Shown here piece after piece: positions 19,270 through 27,377 of a DNA stretch of 36,160 nt. Numbering within the stretch: the first letter of the stretch is position 1; the number at the start of each line of letters is the position of its first letter. Where the stretch lies: positions 1 through 36,160 of the forward strand of contig JAOPZY010000062.1 of assembly GCA_025963875.1 (NCBI GenBank), in the 5' to 3' direction. The notes under the pieces are model-generated. The model was not told where the DNA came from. It saw nothing but the letters and a program-made list of their open reading frames with translations, and made no database searches. The DNA is from Actinomycetota bacterium (GTDB taxonomy: Bacteria > Actinomycetota > CADDZG01 > JAHWKV01 > JAOPZY01). The translations under genes were made by a program, and so were the position numbers.

Positions 19270-20552
19270 TCGCTCACCATGTCCGCTCCCGACGCTGTCA
19301 GCTTTCCCCATCCGAGCGGGCTCAACGCCGCGACGATGACCGCGGTGGGCACCTCCATCGCCGCCGAGGCGTCGACGTCGAGGAGGGCGAAGCGCTCGGC
19401 GCCGTAGGCCTTCTCCACCGCCGGGAGCTGGAGTCGCTCGTCGTAGTTGCCGGTCGAGACCATGGCCGTGGCGGTCGAGGGCGGGGAGACGAGCGGCGGC
19501 GCGTTCCCGTCGGGGCCGGACATTTCGGAGAAGAGCCCCACCCCCAAGATCCCGACCTCCTCCAGCGCATCCATCTTCAGCGAATTGTCGGAGTCGGCGT
19601 TGCCCCCGCCCTCCTTCGTGATGATGGCGGCGTCCCAGCCGAGGGCGGCGCACAGCCGGGCGGTATGGGCGGCGGTCAGCTCCTTCGCCGCCTGGTCGAC
19701 CGGCTCCGGCGACAGGATCAGCCCGGCGAACTCCAGCGTTGCCGTGTCGGCGGCGCGCAGGGCCGCGACGACCGGGTTGTTCTGGTGGACGTAGGTGGGA
19801 TTGCGGAGGGCCGGGTGCCCGTACTGGCCGCTCACGATCGCCCCGTCGTCGATTTCGCAGGCGTCGATCGCCACCGGCGGGGACCCCGCCAGGCTGTGGC
19901 CGTAGAAGAAGACGTCCTTGAAGGCGCCCTGCGTCTGCAGGTTGGTGATCGCCCCGACCCTCGGCAGCGGGCCCTGGCCGCTGCGGGGGCCGGGCGTCGC
20001 AATCTCTTCGACCTCGTCCGGCGGCGCGCCGGCCGCGGCAGTGGCGTCGGCGAGGCGGGCCGCCACCCTCAGCATCCCCCGGCGCAGGGCGGCGTCGACG
20101 TTCTCCCACGCGGCGCCCTCGGCGGGCTCGAACTCGACGACGAGGTTGTGGGTGAGGCCCAGCGGCGACAGCTCGGCGGCCGGGCCGGACATCTCGACCA
20201 GCGCCTCCTGCGCCCTGGGCAGGAAGCCGGCGGCCACGACGGCGGCGCCGCGCAGCACATGGGTCTCGCCCCGCCCCTGGACCTTGGCGGGGGAGACGAA
20301 GCCCGGGAAGGCGCCCCCTTTTGGACCCTTGGACCTGGGCTCGACCGCGTCGAGCACCTTGACGATGCGGGCGCTGTCGCCGGGCGACACCCAGCTCAAC
20401 CGCACCGAGGTGAGGGCCGGGTCGGCCACCAAGGCCTCGAGCTCGGGCCTCGACGCGCTGAGCGTGCCTGCCTCGAACCCCGTTGCGTCGCCGAAGCCGA
20501 CCGCCGTCACCCGGTGAATGAGGCGCCGGAGTGCAACAGGGCTGGGCACCAT
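19266..20552 (-). CDS. grdE: Glycine/sarcosine/betaine reductase component B alpha/beta proprotein (GrdE-like)
   Basis: From ATG 20552 (alternative 20561): MVPSPVALRRLIHRVTAVGFGDATGFEAGTLSASRPEL...GAITNLQTQGAFKDVFFYGHSLAGSPPVAIDACEIDDGAIVSGQYGHPALRNPTYVHQNNPVV...WDAAIITKEGGGNADSDNSLKMDALEEVGI...; 428 aa. Confidence 0.88.
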   Translation of the reverse strand: MVPSPVALRRLIHRVTAVGFGDATGFEAGTLSASRPELEALVADPALTSVRLSWVSPGDSARIVKVLDAVEPRSKGPKGGAFPGFVSPAKVQGRGETHVLRGAAVVAAGFLPRAQEALVEMSGPAAELSPLGLTHNLVVEFEPAEGAAWENVDAALRRGMLRVAARLADATAAAGAPPDEVEEIATPGPRSGQGPLPRVGAITNLQTQGAFKDVFFYGHSLAGSPPVAIDACEIDDGAIVSGQYGHPALRNPTYVHQNNPVVAALRAADTATLEFAGLILSPEPVDQAAKELTAAHTARLCAALGWDAAIITKEGGGNADSDNSLKMDALEEVGILGVGLFSEMSGPDGNAPPLVSPPSTATAMVSTGNYDERLQLPAVEKAYGAERFALLDVDASAAMEVPTAVIVAALSPLGWGKLTASGADMVSE

Positions 20553-20636
20553 GGAAACCATCTGGAAATGGTATCGCGCCGGACGCTTGGGCCGGATGTG
20601 CCGTTTCTCGGCGAGGCATGGGTAGACTGCGCGGCA

Positions 20637-21629
20637 ATGGATTCTGTGACCCGGCTCAAGACCGCCATCGCCCTCGAGAAACCCGACCGGCCGCCGTTCA
20701 CGCTGTGGGGGCACACCTTCAAGGAGGAGTGGAACCCCCAAGAGCTCGCGGCGATCACGGTGCAGCGGGCACGCCGCTACCGGCTCGACTTCGTCAAGCT
20801 CCAGCCCCGGGCAACCTTCTTCGCCGAGGCCTACGGCTCCCAGTACCAGCCCTCGGGCAGCGAAGAGGAGCACCCGACCCTCACCCGGGCCGGGGTCGAG
20901 ACGCTCGAGGACTGGGCGAAGCTCCCCGAGGTCGATGCCTCCCATCCGGCCTTCGCCGACCAGGTCGAGGCCCTCCGCCTGACCGTGGCGGAGCTCGGCG
21001 ACAAGATCCCCGTCATCCAGACGGTCTTCTCACCGCTCACGGTAGCCGGCCATCTCATCGGCAAGGACCCCGAGGGGGTTGTGAAGATGCTCCTCGACCA
21101 CCCGGATCTCCTCGGCCCCGCGCTCGCACGGATCGCCCGTGGCCTTGCCAGTTTCTCGACGGCATCGGTCAAGGCCGGGGGAGTGGGTGTCTTCTTCGCC
21201 ATCTCGGGTTACGCCTCGGCCGACATGCTGTCGGAGGAGGACTACCGCCGCCTCGCCCTCGGCCACGACCTGTCGGTCATCGAGTTGCTCCCGGAGGACG
21301 CCTGGTTCAACGTGGCCCACCTCTGCGGTTCCCGCCTGCACTTCGACATCGCCAAGGCGCTCGGGCTGCAGGCGGTGAGCTGGGACGTGTACCAGCCCGG
21401 CAACCCCACCCTGGCGGAGGGCCGTGACCACACCGGCATGGCCGCCATGGGGGGGCTGCGCCAGAAGACCACCCTGGTCAAGGCGACCCCGAAGGAGGTC
21501 ATCGCCGAGGGCCAGGCCGCCCTGGAGGGCACCGATGGCCGCGGCGTGATCCTCGCTCCCGGCTGCTCGATCGACGTCCACGCCGGCGACGACAACCTCT
21601 CCGCAGTGAAAGAGGTAGTCGCGGCGTGA
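20637..21629 (+). CDS. Uroporphyrinogen decarboxylase superfamily (UroD/MtaA-like) protein
   Basis: MDSVTRLKTAIALEKPDRPPFTLWGHTFKEEWNPQELAAITVQRARRYRLDFVKLQPRATFFAEAYG...AWFNVAHLCGSRLHFDIAKALGLQAVSWD...GRGVILAPGCSIDVHAGDDNLSAVKEVV. Confidence 0.82.
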   Translation: MDSVTRLKTAIALEKPDRPPFTLWGHTFKEEWNPQELAAITVQRARRYRLDFVKLQPRATFFAEAYGSQYQPSGSEEEHPTLTRAGVETLEDWAKLPEVDASHPAFADQVEALRLTVAELGDKIPVIQTVFSPLTVAGHLIGKDPEGVVKMLLDHPDLLGPALARIARGLASFSTASVKAGGVGVFFAISGYASADMLSEEDYRRLALGHDLSVIELLPEDAWFNVAHLCGSRLHFDIAKALGLQAVSWDVYQPGNPTLAEGRDHTGMAAMGGLRQKTTLVKATPKEVIAEGQAALEGTDGRGVILAPGCSIDVHAGDDNLSAVKEVVAA

Positions 21630-22030
21630 AGCCGGTGGCCGGGCTGGCCGAGATCGTGCTCTGGACCCACGACATGGACCGCTCACTCGCCTTCTACCGG
21701 GATCTGTTCGGCCTCGAGGTCATCTCACCGCCGGACTTCCCCAAGCTCTTTCTCTCCGCGGGGACCGGTCCCGGCGGCATCCCGGAGATGATCGTCCTCA
21801 TGCCCCACCCCGAGCCGGGGGGAACCTTCCCGGCCCCCAAGCCCGAGCGGGTGCTGCACCACATGGCCTTCGCGGTCGACCCCGGTGCCTACGACGATCT
21901 CGAGACCCGGTGCCGGGCAGCCGGCCTGGAGGTCCGCCAGGGCATCCACCCGGTCCTCAAGGGCGTGCGGACCTTCTACGTCGACGACCCCGAGGGCAAC
22001 GAGGTGGAGATCATCGCCCTGGAGGCCTGA
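21626..22030 (+). CDS. VOC/glyoxalase-family protein
   Basis: 134 aa; GLAEIVLWTHDMDRSLAFYRDLFGLEVI...HHMAFAV...RTFYVDDPEGNEVEIIAL; GTGA overlap with previous gene. Confidence 0.88.
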   Translation: MKPVAGLAEIVLWTHDMDRSLAFYRDLFGLEVISPPDFPKLFLSAGTGPGGIPEMIVLMPHPEPGGTFPAPKPERVLHHMAFAVDPGAYDDLETRCRAAGLEVRQGIHPVLKGVRTFYVDDPEGNEVEIIALEA

Positions 22031-22058
22031 GCCCGGGCTGGCGCTGGCCCTGGCCGGG

Positions 22059-22107
22059 GTAGTTTCCGTCAAAAAGCGTCCGTAGAGCCCTTTTTGACGG
22101 AATCTAC
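22059..22107. terminator. Long inverted repeat between convergent genes (putative bidirectional terminator)
   Basis: TTCCGTCAAAAAG (22064-22076) / CTTTTTGACGGAA (22090-22102) perfect, plus outer GTAG/CTAC. Confidence 0.8.
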
Positions 22108-22131
22108 GGCAGTCGCACGTGCGACGGAGCG

Positions 22132-22872
22132 TCAGGGACGCAGTTCCAGGTCGAAGTGCTCCCCCGTCCCCACGACGAAGGGATCGGCTCCCGGCGGCTG
22201 CACCGTAGCGGTTCCCCGGCCCCGGACCTCCCAGTGCGCCCCGTCGCCGACGACCGCCGTGTCCTCGTCGACCCCGAGGAAGGCGCAGCCCTCCGGCGCC
22301 GCGGCAAGCATCATGGCCTGCGCTCCGGGGCGCCATCGCTCCACGGCGTCCCAGTGGGGGCCGAAGAGAGCCCGGAACCATCCCAGTCCGGGCACCCACA
22401 TTCGCTCCGGCGACCCGCCTCTGGCCGCAGCCGGGTCGAAGGTCAACGTGCCGAGAAAGGCGATGCCGGCGCTGGCCCCGGCCAGGGCGCAGCCGTCCCC
22501 GACGGCGGCAGTCACCGCCTCCCAGAAGGGCGTCTCCCGCAGTGTCCGGGCGAGATGGGCGGGGTTGCCTCCCGAGAAGAAGATGAGCGACGCCCCCGCC
22601 ACCTCGGCCGCCACCTCGGGCCGGAAGGCGTCCGCCCGGACCTTCAGATCCACGACCGCCGGCTCCAGGCCCAGCTTCCGGTAGTGCGAGAGCCCCATTG
22701 AACCCCACCGCCAGAAGACGTCGTCGCCCTCGGGGGCCGACGCCGTGGGGACGACCAGCACCCGGTCGTCCCGCCCGCTCGCCGACGAGGCCAGCCACTT
22801 GTCGACCGGCTCCGCCCAGGGCAGGAACTCTCCCGACCCGAACAGCCCGTAACGTTCCCGAAGTGGCAGCAA
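22132..22872 (-). CDS. Peptidase S51 / cyanophycinase-like class I glutamine amidotransferase-fold protein
   Basis: 246 aa; LFGSGEFLPW, FFSGGNPAHLARTL, ALAGASAGIAFLG (nucleophile elbow). Confidence 0.8.
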   Translation of the reverse strand: MLPLRERYGLFGSGEFLPWAEPVDKWLASSASGRDDRVLVVPTASAPEGDDVFWRWGSMGLSHYRKLGLEPAVVDLKVRADAFRPEVAAEVAGASLIFFSGGNPAHLARTLRETPFWEAVTAAVGDGCALAGASAGIAFLGTLTFDPAAARGGSPERMWVPGLGWFRALFGPHWDAVERWRPGAQAMMLAAAPEGCAFLGVDEDTAVVGDGAHWEVRGRGTATVQPPGADPFVVGTGEHFDLELRP

Positions 22873-22879
22873 GAGAAGG

Positions 22880-23593
22880 TTAGGGATCCAGCGCGCGCCG
22901 GCGCGCGCTGGATCCCTCAGTTCGGGCTGGCGGCCGGCGAGCGACGGGGATGACGAACTTCTCGGCCGTCAGTGCCGCCGAGAAGGCCACCACCTTGGTG
23001 TCGACGAGGCCCGCTGCCCGGCCGGCGTCGAGGACCTCCATCTCGGTGATGTCGGGGTTTCCCTTGGGGCGCAGCACCCAGAGGGCGCCGTCGGGCTTCA
23101 GGTGGTGCTGGAGCGCGGTCAGCTTCGCCAGCGCTGCCCGCTCGGGGGCCCCGACGAAGATCAGGTCGCAGTCCTGCGGCAACCCCTCCGCAACCTCGGC
23201 CCGCTGGGCGAGCTGCGCCCGGAACCCGTCGTCGTCGACATCGACGAGCGCCACCCTCATGCCGGGCTTGACGCCGAGCTTGTCGATCAACGGCTTGGGC
23301 TGGGTGATGGCCTTCAACCACTTGGGTGCCTTGGCGCCGAGCTCGAATGAGGCGACGGCCCCGGGGAAGGTCACCGACATCCAGCCATCCGAGGCCGAGA
23401 TGGCCGAAATCTCCTTGAACGGGATCGCCAGACGGAACCCGCCCCGGAAGACGAGCGTCTCCGTTTCGAGATGCGCGTTTCCTTCGGACTCCCGAACGGA
23501 CTCCCGGCTGGATTCCCCGACGGACTCCCGGCTGGATTCCCCGCTGGACTCCCGACCCTCGAGCCGGACGGTGCAGCGCACCTGGTCCCCCAT
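22880..23593 (-). CDS. DUF3052-like protein with an S/E/R-rich repetitive linker
   Basis: MGDQVRCTVRLEGRESSGESSRESVGESSRESVRESEGNAHLETETLVFRGGFRLAIPFKEI...LIDKLGVKPGMRVALVDVDDDGF...CDLIFVGAPERAALAKL...GALWVLRPKGNPDITE. Confidence 0.7.
   Translation of the reverse strand: MGDQVRCTVRLEGRESSGESSRESVGESSRESVRESEGNAHLETETLVFRGGFRLAIPFKEISAISASDGWMSVTFPGAVASFELGAKAPKWLKAITQPKPLIDKLGVKPGMRVALVDVDDDGFRAQLAQRAEVAEGLPQDCDLIFVGAPERAALAKLTALQHHLKPDGALWVLRPKGNPDITEMEVLDAGRAAGLVDTKVVAFSAALTAEKFVIPVARRPPARTEGSSARRRALDP
22882..22917. repeat. Perfect 36-bp palindrome
   Basis: AGGGATCCAGCGCGCGCC|GGCGCGCGCTGGATCCCT; 18 bp on each side, no spacer. Confidence 0.97.
23485..23560. repeat. Short in-frame tandem repeats (24-bp unit ACGGACTCCCGGCTGGATTCCCCG and degenerate copies)
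   Basis: Consecutive near-identical units in the DUF3052-like gene. Confidence 0.8.
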
Positions 23594-23662
23594 GGCCCGA
23601 AGTGTACCGCCGGCTGTGAACGCTCCGGCCTGGCGGGGCCCTGCGGAGATATCCTCCGGAAG

Positions 23663-25834
23663 ATGAGGTTCGCCGCGATTTGCACGCTGATCGCCACACT
23701 CATCCTCCTGGGCGCCCCCGCCCATCCCGCCGCCGCGGCCGACCCCGTCCTGACCGCGAAGCTCGTCGACTTCCGGCCGTGGCTCGGGCCAACCAACGAC
23801 CTCACCGCGACGTTGCACCTCACCAACCACGGGTCCGACCGGCTGCCCCTGTCGGGGCTGCAGATCCACGTCGAGGTCTTCGCCGGCCCCCGGCACCGCA
23901 CCGACCTGGAGAACGAGTTCCAGGGGCATACCGGCCAGACTGTCTGGTCGGACACCGAGTACCTCTCCCTGCCGGACCTGGCTCCCGGTGAGAGCCGCGA
24001 CGTCCAGTTCGACCACCAGGCGCCCCTCTCGTCGATCACGTTCTTCAAGACGGGCGCCGACGACCGCGCCTACCCCATCCGCTTCACCGCGGGGGCGGGT
24101 GGCTTCACGGCCAAGCCGATCGATACCAACCTCCTGTATTTCACCGAGCCTCAGGGCGTGGCACACCCCCTCGGTGTGGCCCTGGTGATCCCCCTCGATG
24201 CCCCGACGGCCTTCGACGCCCAGGGGAGGGAGACCTCCCGGGCCCTGGAGCAGTCCCTGGTTGGCGATGGCCGCATCAACCGCATCCTCAACGCCCTCGA
24301 AGACTCCAAGCATGCCGAGGTCACCGTCACGATGGCGCCCAGCGGCAAGTTCCTCGACGACCTGGCCCTCATGGCGTCACCCGCCGGTTTCACGCGGGTC
24401 ACCCCCTCGGGCAGCCAGGCGGTCGGGCCAACGGACCCGGCCCCGCAGGCCGCCGCGGCGACGATCCTGCGCCTGAGGAGCCTCGCTGCCCGAGCCGGGG
24501 TCCGGCTCCTGGCCTCGCCCTACTCCGGCGCGCCGCTGCCGTCCCTCGTCAGCAACGGGCTGAGCGGCGATGTCAAGATGCAGGTGGAGGCCGGGCGGGC
24601 ACAGGTCAAGGCGGTGCTCGGCTTCGACCCCCTCGCCGGCTGGTTGCTCCCCTCCGGCGGCCTGCTCGACGAAGCAACGATGAGTCAGCTCACAGCGCTG
24701 GGTATCCAGAACGTCGTGGTGTCCCCGTCGTCGCTGCAGTCCGTCACCCCGCCCCTGCTCACGCCCGGGGCGGACGTCGTGCTGAAGAGCCTTCCGCCCC
24801 TCTCCCGTCAGAAGGCCCAGGTCACCTCGACCTCGGTGGGGGCGCTGGTTGTGGACGACGTCCTCTCCTCCCGCCTCGAGAGCCCACCCGGGTTGAACGC
24901 GCTGCAGGTCCGCCAGCGATTTCTTGCCGAGTCCGCCACCATCCTCCTCGAGCAGCCGGCCCACACCCGCTCGATTGCGGTGCTGGCACCCCCGGACTGG
25001 GCCCCTGACCCCTTGGTGATCAACGGCGTCCTGGACGCCCTGACCCCGACGGGCGGGTCTCCCTGGATGACGGGCACGGCTCCCGATGCCGTCGTCGGGG
25101 GTGCCTCGGACCCGCCGGCCCGGCTCGTCGCGCAGAACGTCAGCGATGCTCTTCCCCAGTCGCCGGGCCGGGACTACGTGGAGTTGCTCCGGTCGGCACG
25201 CAGCTCCCTGGGCGACTTCACGGCGATCGCCCCGCCGCCGGCGATCGTCAACGAGCTCAACCGGCGGCTACTCGTCGCGGAGGGCTCCGAGTGGTTGGGG
25301 CGGGGATCGGCCGCCGACCGGGGCAAGGCGTTCGCCCGCTCGGTGTCCGACGGCGTCAAGGGCGAGTTTGCCAAGATCCAGGCCCCCAGGGACCAACTGA
25401 TCGTGCTCACCAACCGCCACGCGACCATCCCGCTCGCCCTCACCTCGGGTACCTCCTACCCCGTGTGGGTCAAGGTGGGCCTGGAGTCGGACAAGCTCGC
25501 CTTCAAAGACGGCGTGCCGTGCCACAGCTCGGGGCTCCCGTCGCAGACGACCTGCCTCACCCTGGAGCTGAAGCCGGGGGCCCAGACCGTCCCGGTGAAG
25601 GCAACCGCCAACTTCACCGGCAGCTTCCACGTCCAGGTGGACCTGCTGACCGACACCTCGGCGCCGGCGAAGATCTCCACCGGCAGGCTGTCCATCCGGT
25701 CGACCGCCTACAACGTCGTCGCCCTTGCCCTGATGGCGGCGGCCGCTCTCTTCATCCTGTTCTCGTGGGCCCGCGGCATGGCCCGCCGGCGGATCGCTCT
25801 CCAGGGTGCGCCCGCCGGGGCGCCGGTAGACTGA
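23663..25834 (+). CDS. DUF6049-family secreted protein with C-terminal TM
   Basis: 724 aa; signal peptide MRFAAICTLIATLILLGAPAHPAAAA; C-terminal AYNVVALALMAAAALFILFSWARGMARRR; lies upstream of kinase/ECF sigma as in the actinobacterial Rv3909-Rv3912 region. Confidence 0.75.
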   Translation: MRFAAICTLIATLILLGAPAHPAAAADPVLTAKLVDFRPWLGPTNDLTATLHLTNHGSDRLPLSGLQIHVEVFAGPRHRTDLENEFQGHTGQTVWSDTEYLSLPDLAPGESRDVQFDHQAPLSSITFFKTGADDRAYPIRFTAGAGGFTAKPIDTNLLYFTEPQGVAHPLGVALVIPLDAPTAFDAQGRETSRALEQSLVGDGRINRILNALEDSKHAEVTVTMAPSGKFLDDLALMASPAGFTRVTPSGSQAVGPTDPAPQAAAATILRLRSLAARAGVRLLASPYSGAPLPSLVSNGLSGDVKMQVEAGRAQVKAVLGFDPLAGWLLPSGGLLDEATMSQLTALGIQNVVVSPSSLQSVTPPLLTPGADVVLKSLPPLSRQKAQVTSTSVGALVVDDVLSSRLESPPGLNALQVRQRFLAESATILLEQPAHTRSIAVLAPPDWAPDPLVINGVLDALTPTGGSPWMTGTAPDAVVGGASDPPARLVAQNVSDALPQSPGRDYVELLRSARSSLGDFTAIAPPPAIVNELNRRLLVAEGSEWLGRGSAADRGKAFARSVSDGVKGEFAKIQAPRDQLIVLTNRHATIPLALTSGTSYPVWVKVGLESDKLAFKDGVPCHSSGLPSQTTCLTLELKPGAQTVPVKATANFTGSFHVQVDLLTDTSAPAKISTGRLSIRSTAYNVVALALMAAAALFILFSWARGMARRRIALQGAPAGAPVD

Positions 25835-25838
25835 GTCG

Positions 25839-27341
25839 ATGATCGACGTCAGGCTCGCCGGCCGTTACCGACTGGAAAGCGAGATTGGCGCCGGAGGGAT
25901 GACGGGTGTCTGGCAGGCCGTCGACGAGGTTTTGGAACGACCGGTCGCCGTCAAGATCCTCCACCGCCATCTGCTCTCCAACCAGGTGTTCTGCGACCGT
26001 TTCCGGAAGGAGGCCCTGGCGGCGGGCGCCCTCATCCACCCGAATATCGTTTCGGTCTACGACACGGGCCAGCACGACGAGGCCCCCTACGTGGTGATGG
26101 AGTACGTCGCCGGTGGATCGCTGGCCCGCCGCCTCGTTCATGGTCCCCTCCCATCGGGCGAGGTGGCCGCCATCGGAGCCGATGTCTGCGAGGCGCTGGG
26201 CTATGCCCACCGTGTGGGGGTCGTGCACCGCGACCTGAAGCCGGACAACATCCTGGTCTCGGAATCCGGCCAGGTGAAGGTCACCGACTTCGCCGTCGCC
26301 GGGGCCGCCCTCGGTGGTGACCTGACGGCGACCGGGGCGCTGCTCGGTACGCTCTCGTTCCTGGCGCCCGAGGTGCTGGAGGGGGGCGAGCCAGACCCCG
26401 CCGCCGATCTGTACGCCCTGGGGGTGGTCCTCTTCAAGGCGCTGACGGGCCGGTCGCCGAGGGTGGCCGGCATGGACCTCGGCACCAGCGCCGGGAAGCC
26501 CCGTCCGCAGCCGGCCCATCCCCGGGACTTCCGCCCCGAGGTCCCCCGCGACCTGGACGCTGCGGTGGCCAGGGCCCTGTCGGCGAACCCCGCAGAGCGC
26601 TTCGCCGACGCCGCCGAGTTCGGTCGTGTGCTCCGTTCCGTGGCGCAGGCACGCCCGGCCCGGACGGCCGTCTCCTCGGCACCCGCCCCTCCCCCGCCCA
26701 GGACCCACCTGCCGGCTCCGGCGCCGCCGACCCCCGGCGACTCGATCTCCTTCGTACGCAGCGAAGGCCGCTGGCTGGCGCCGGTGGTGCTGCTGGTGCT
26801 CGTGGCGATCGCCGTCGTCATCGGTGTGCTGCAGCTCTCCGGCAAGGTCACGATCATCGGCGGTGGTGGGGGCAGCACTGCCGCGCCGGCTGCGAATCCG
26901 ACGGTGAGTCAGGTGGCACTGCACCCCGGCGGCACCTTGAAGCCCAACCCGCCTGCTGGGGATCCCTACGAGCACCAGGACCAGGTGGCGCTCGCCTTCG
27001 ACGGCAACCCCTCCACGTCGTGGAGCACGCAGTGGTACCCGACGCCGGTGTTCGGCGGGCTCCGCGATGGCGTCGGCATCTACGGGGATGCCGGCCAGCC
27101 GGTGGCGTTGAAGCGCATCGAGGTCGACACCGCCCTCCCGGGCTGGACGGCGGCGATCAAGACCTCGGACGACGGCCAGACCTGGAGCGCTCCGGGACCG
27201 TCGGCCACGGTGGACGCCCAGCACAGTTTCGACGTGAGCGCCCTGGGCTTGCACCGGTACTGGATGGTCTGGATCACGAACCTGGTCTCGGGTCCGAATG
27301 GCTACCAAGCCTCGATAGCGGAGATCAAGGCTTTCCACTGA
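25839..27341 (+). CDS. Ser/Thr protein kinase, TM, extracellular discoidin-like domain
   Basis: 500 aa; LESEIGAGGMTGVWQAVD, VAVKIL, VHRDLKPDNILV, VTDFAVA (DFA), LSFLAPEV; TM LAPVVLLVLVAIAVVIGVLQL; C-terminus AFDGNPSTSWSTQWY...VALKRIEVDTALPGWTAAIKTSDDGQTW. Confidence 0.88.
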   Translation: MIDVRLAGRYRLESEIGAGGMTGVWQAVDEVLERPVAVKILHRHLLSNQVFCDRFRKEALAAGALIHPNIVSVYDTGQHDEAPYVVMEYVAGGSLARRLVHGPLPSGEVAAIGADVCEALGYAHRVGVVHRDLKPDNILVSESGQVKVTDFAVAGAALGGDLTATGALLGTLSFLAPEVLEGGEPDPAADLYALGVVLFKALTGRSPRVAGMDLGTSAGKPRPQPAHPRDFRPEVPRDLDAAVARALSANPAERFADAAEFGRVLRSVAQARPARTAVSSAPAPPPPRTHLPAPAPPTPGDSISFVRSEGRWLAPVVLLVLVAIAVVIGVLQLSGKVTIIGGGGGSTAAPAANPTVSQVALHPGGTLKPNPPAGDPYEHQDQVALAFDGNPSTSWSTQWYPTPVFGGLRDGVGIYGDAGQPVALKRIEVDTALPGWTAAIKTSDDGQTWSAPGPSATVDAQHSFDVSALGLHRYWMVWITNLVSGPNGYQASIAEIKAFH

Positions 27342-27377
27342 TCTCCGGGTCGTCCCCCATACTTGGCCCCACTCATC

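Noticed and set aside
20557-20572. ACCAT-N6-ATGGT inverted repeat in the grdE/UroD intergenic region as an operator
   Set aside because: Arms are only 5 bp and overlap the possible grdE start codons; could easily be chance.
19266-20945. 559-aa version of GrdE starting at 20945
   Set aside because: The N-terminal extension is antisense to the UroD-like gene; ATG at 20552 gives the expected ~428-aa GrdE.
23485-23560. CRISPR-like repeat array
   Set aside because: Repeats are contiguous, coding, lack spacers and there are no cas genes.
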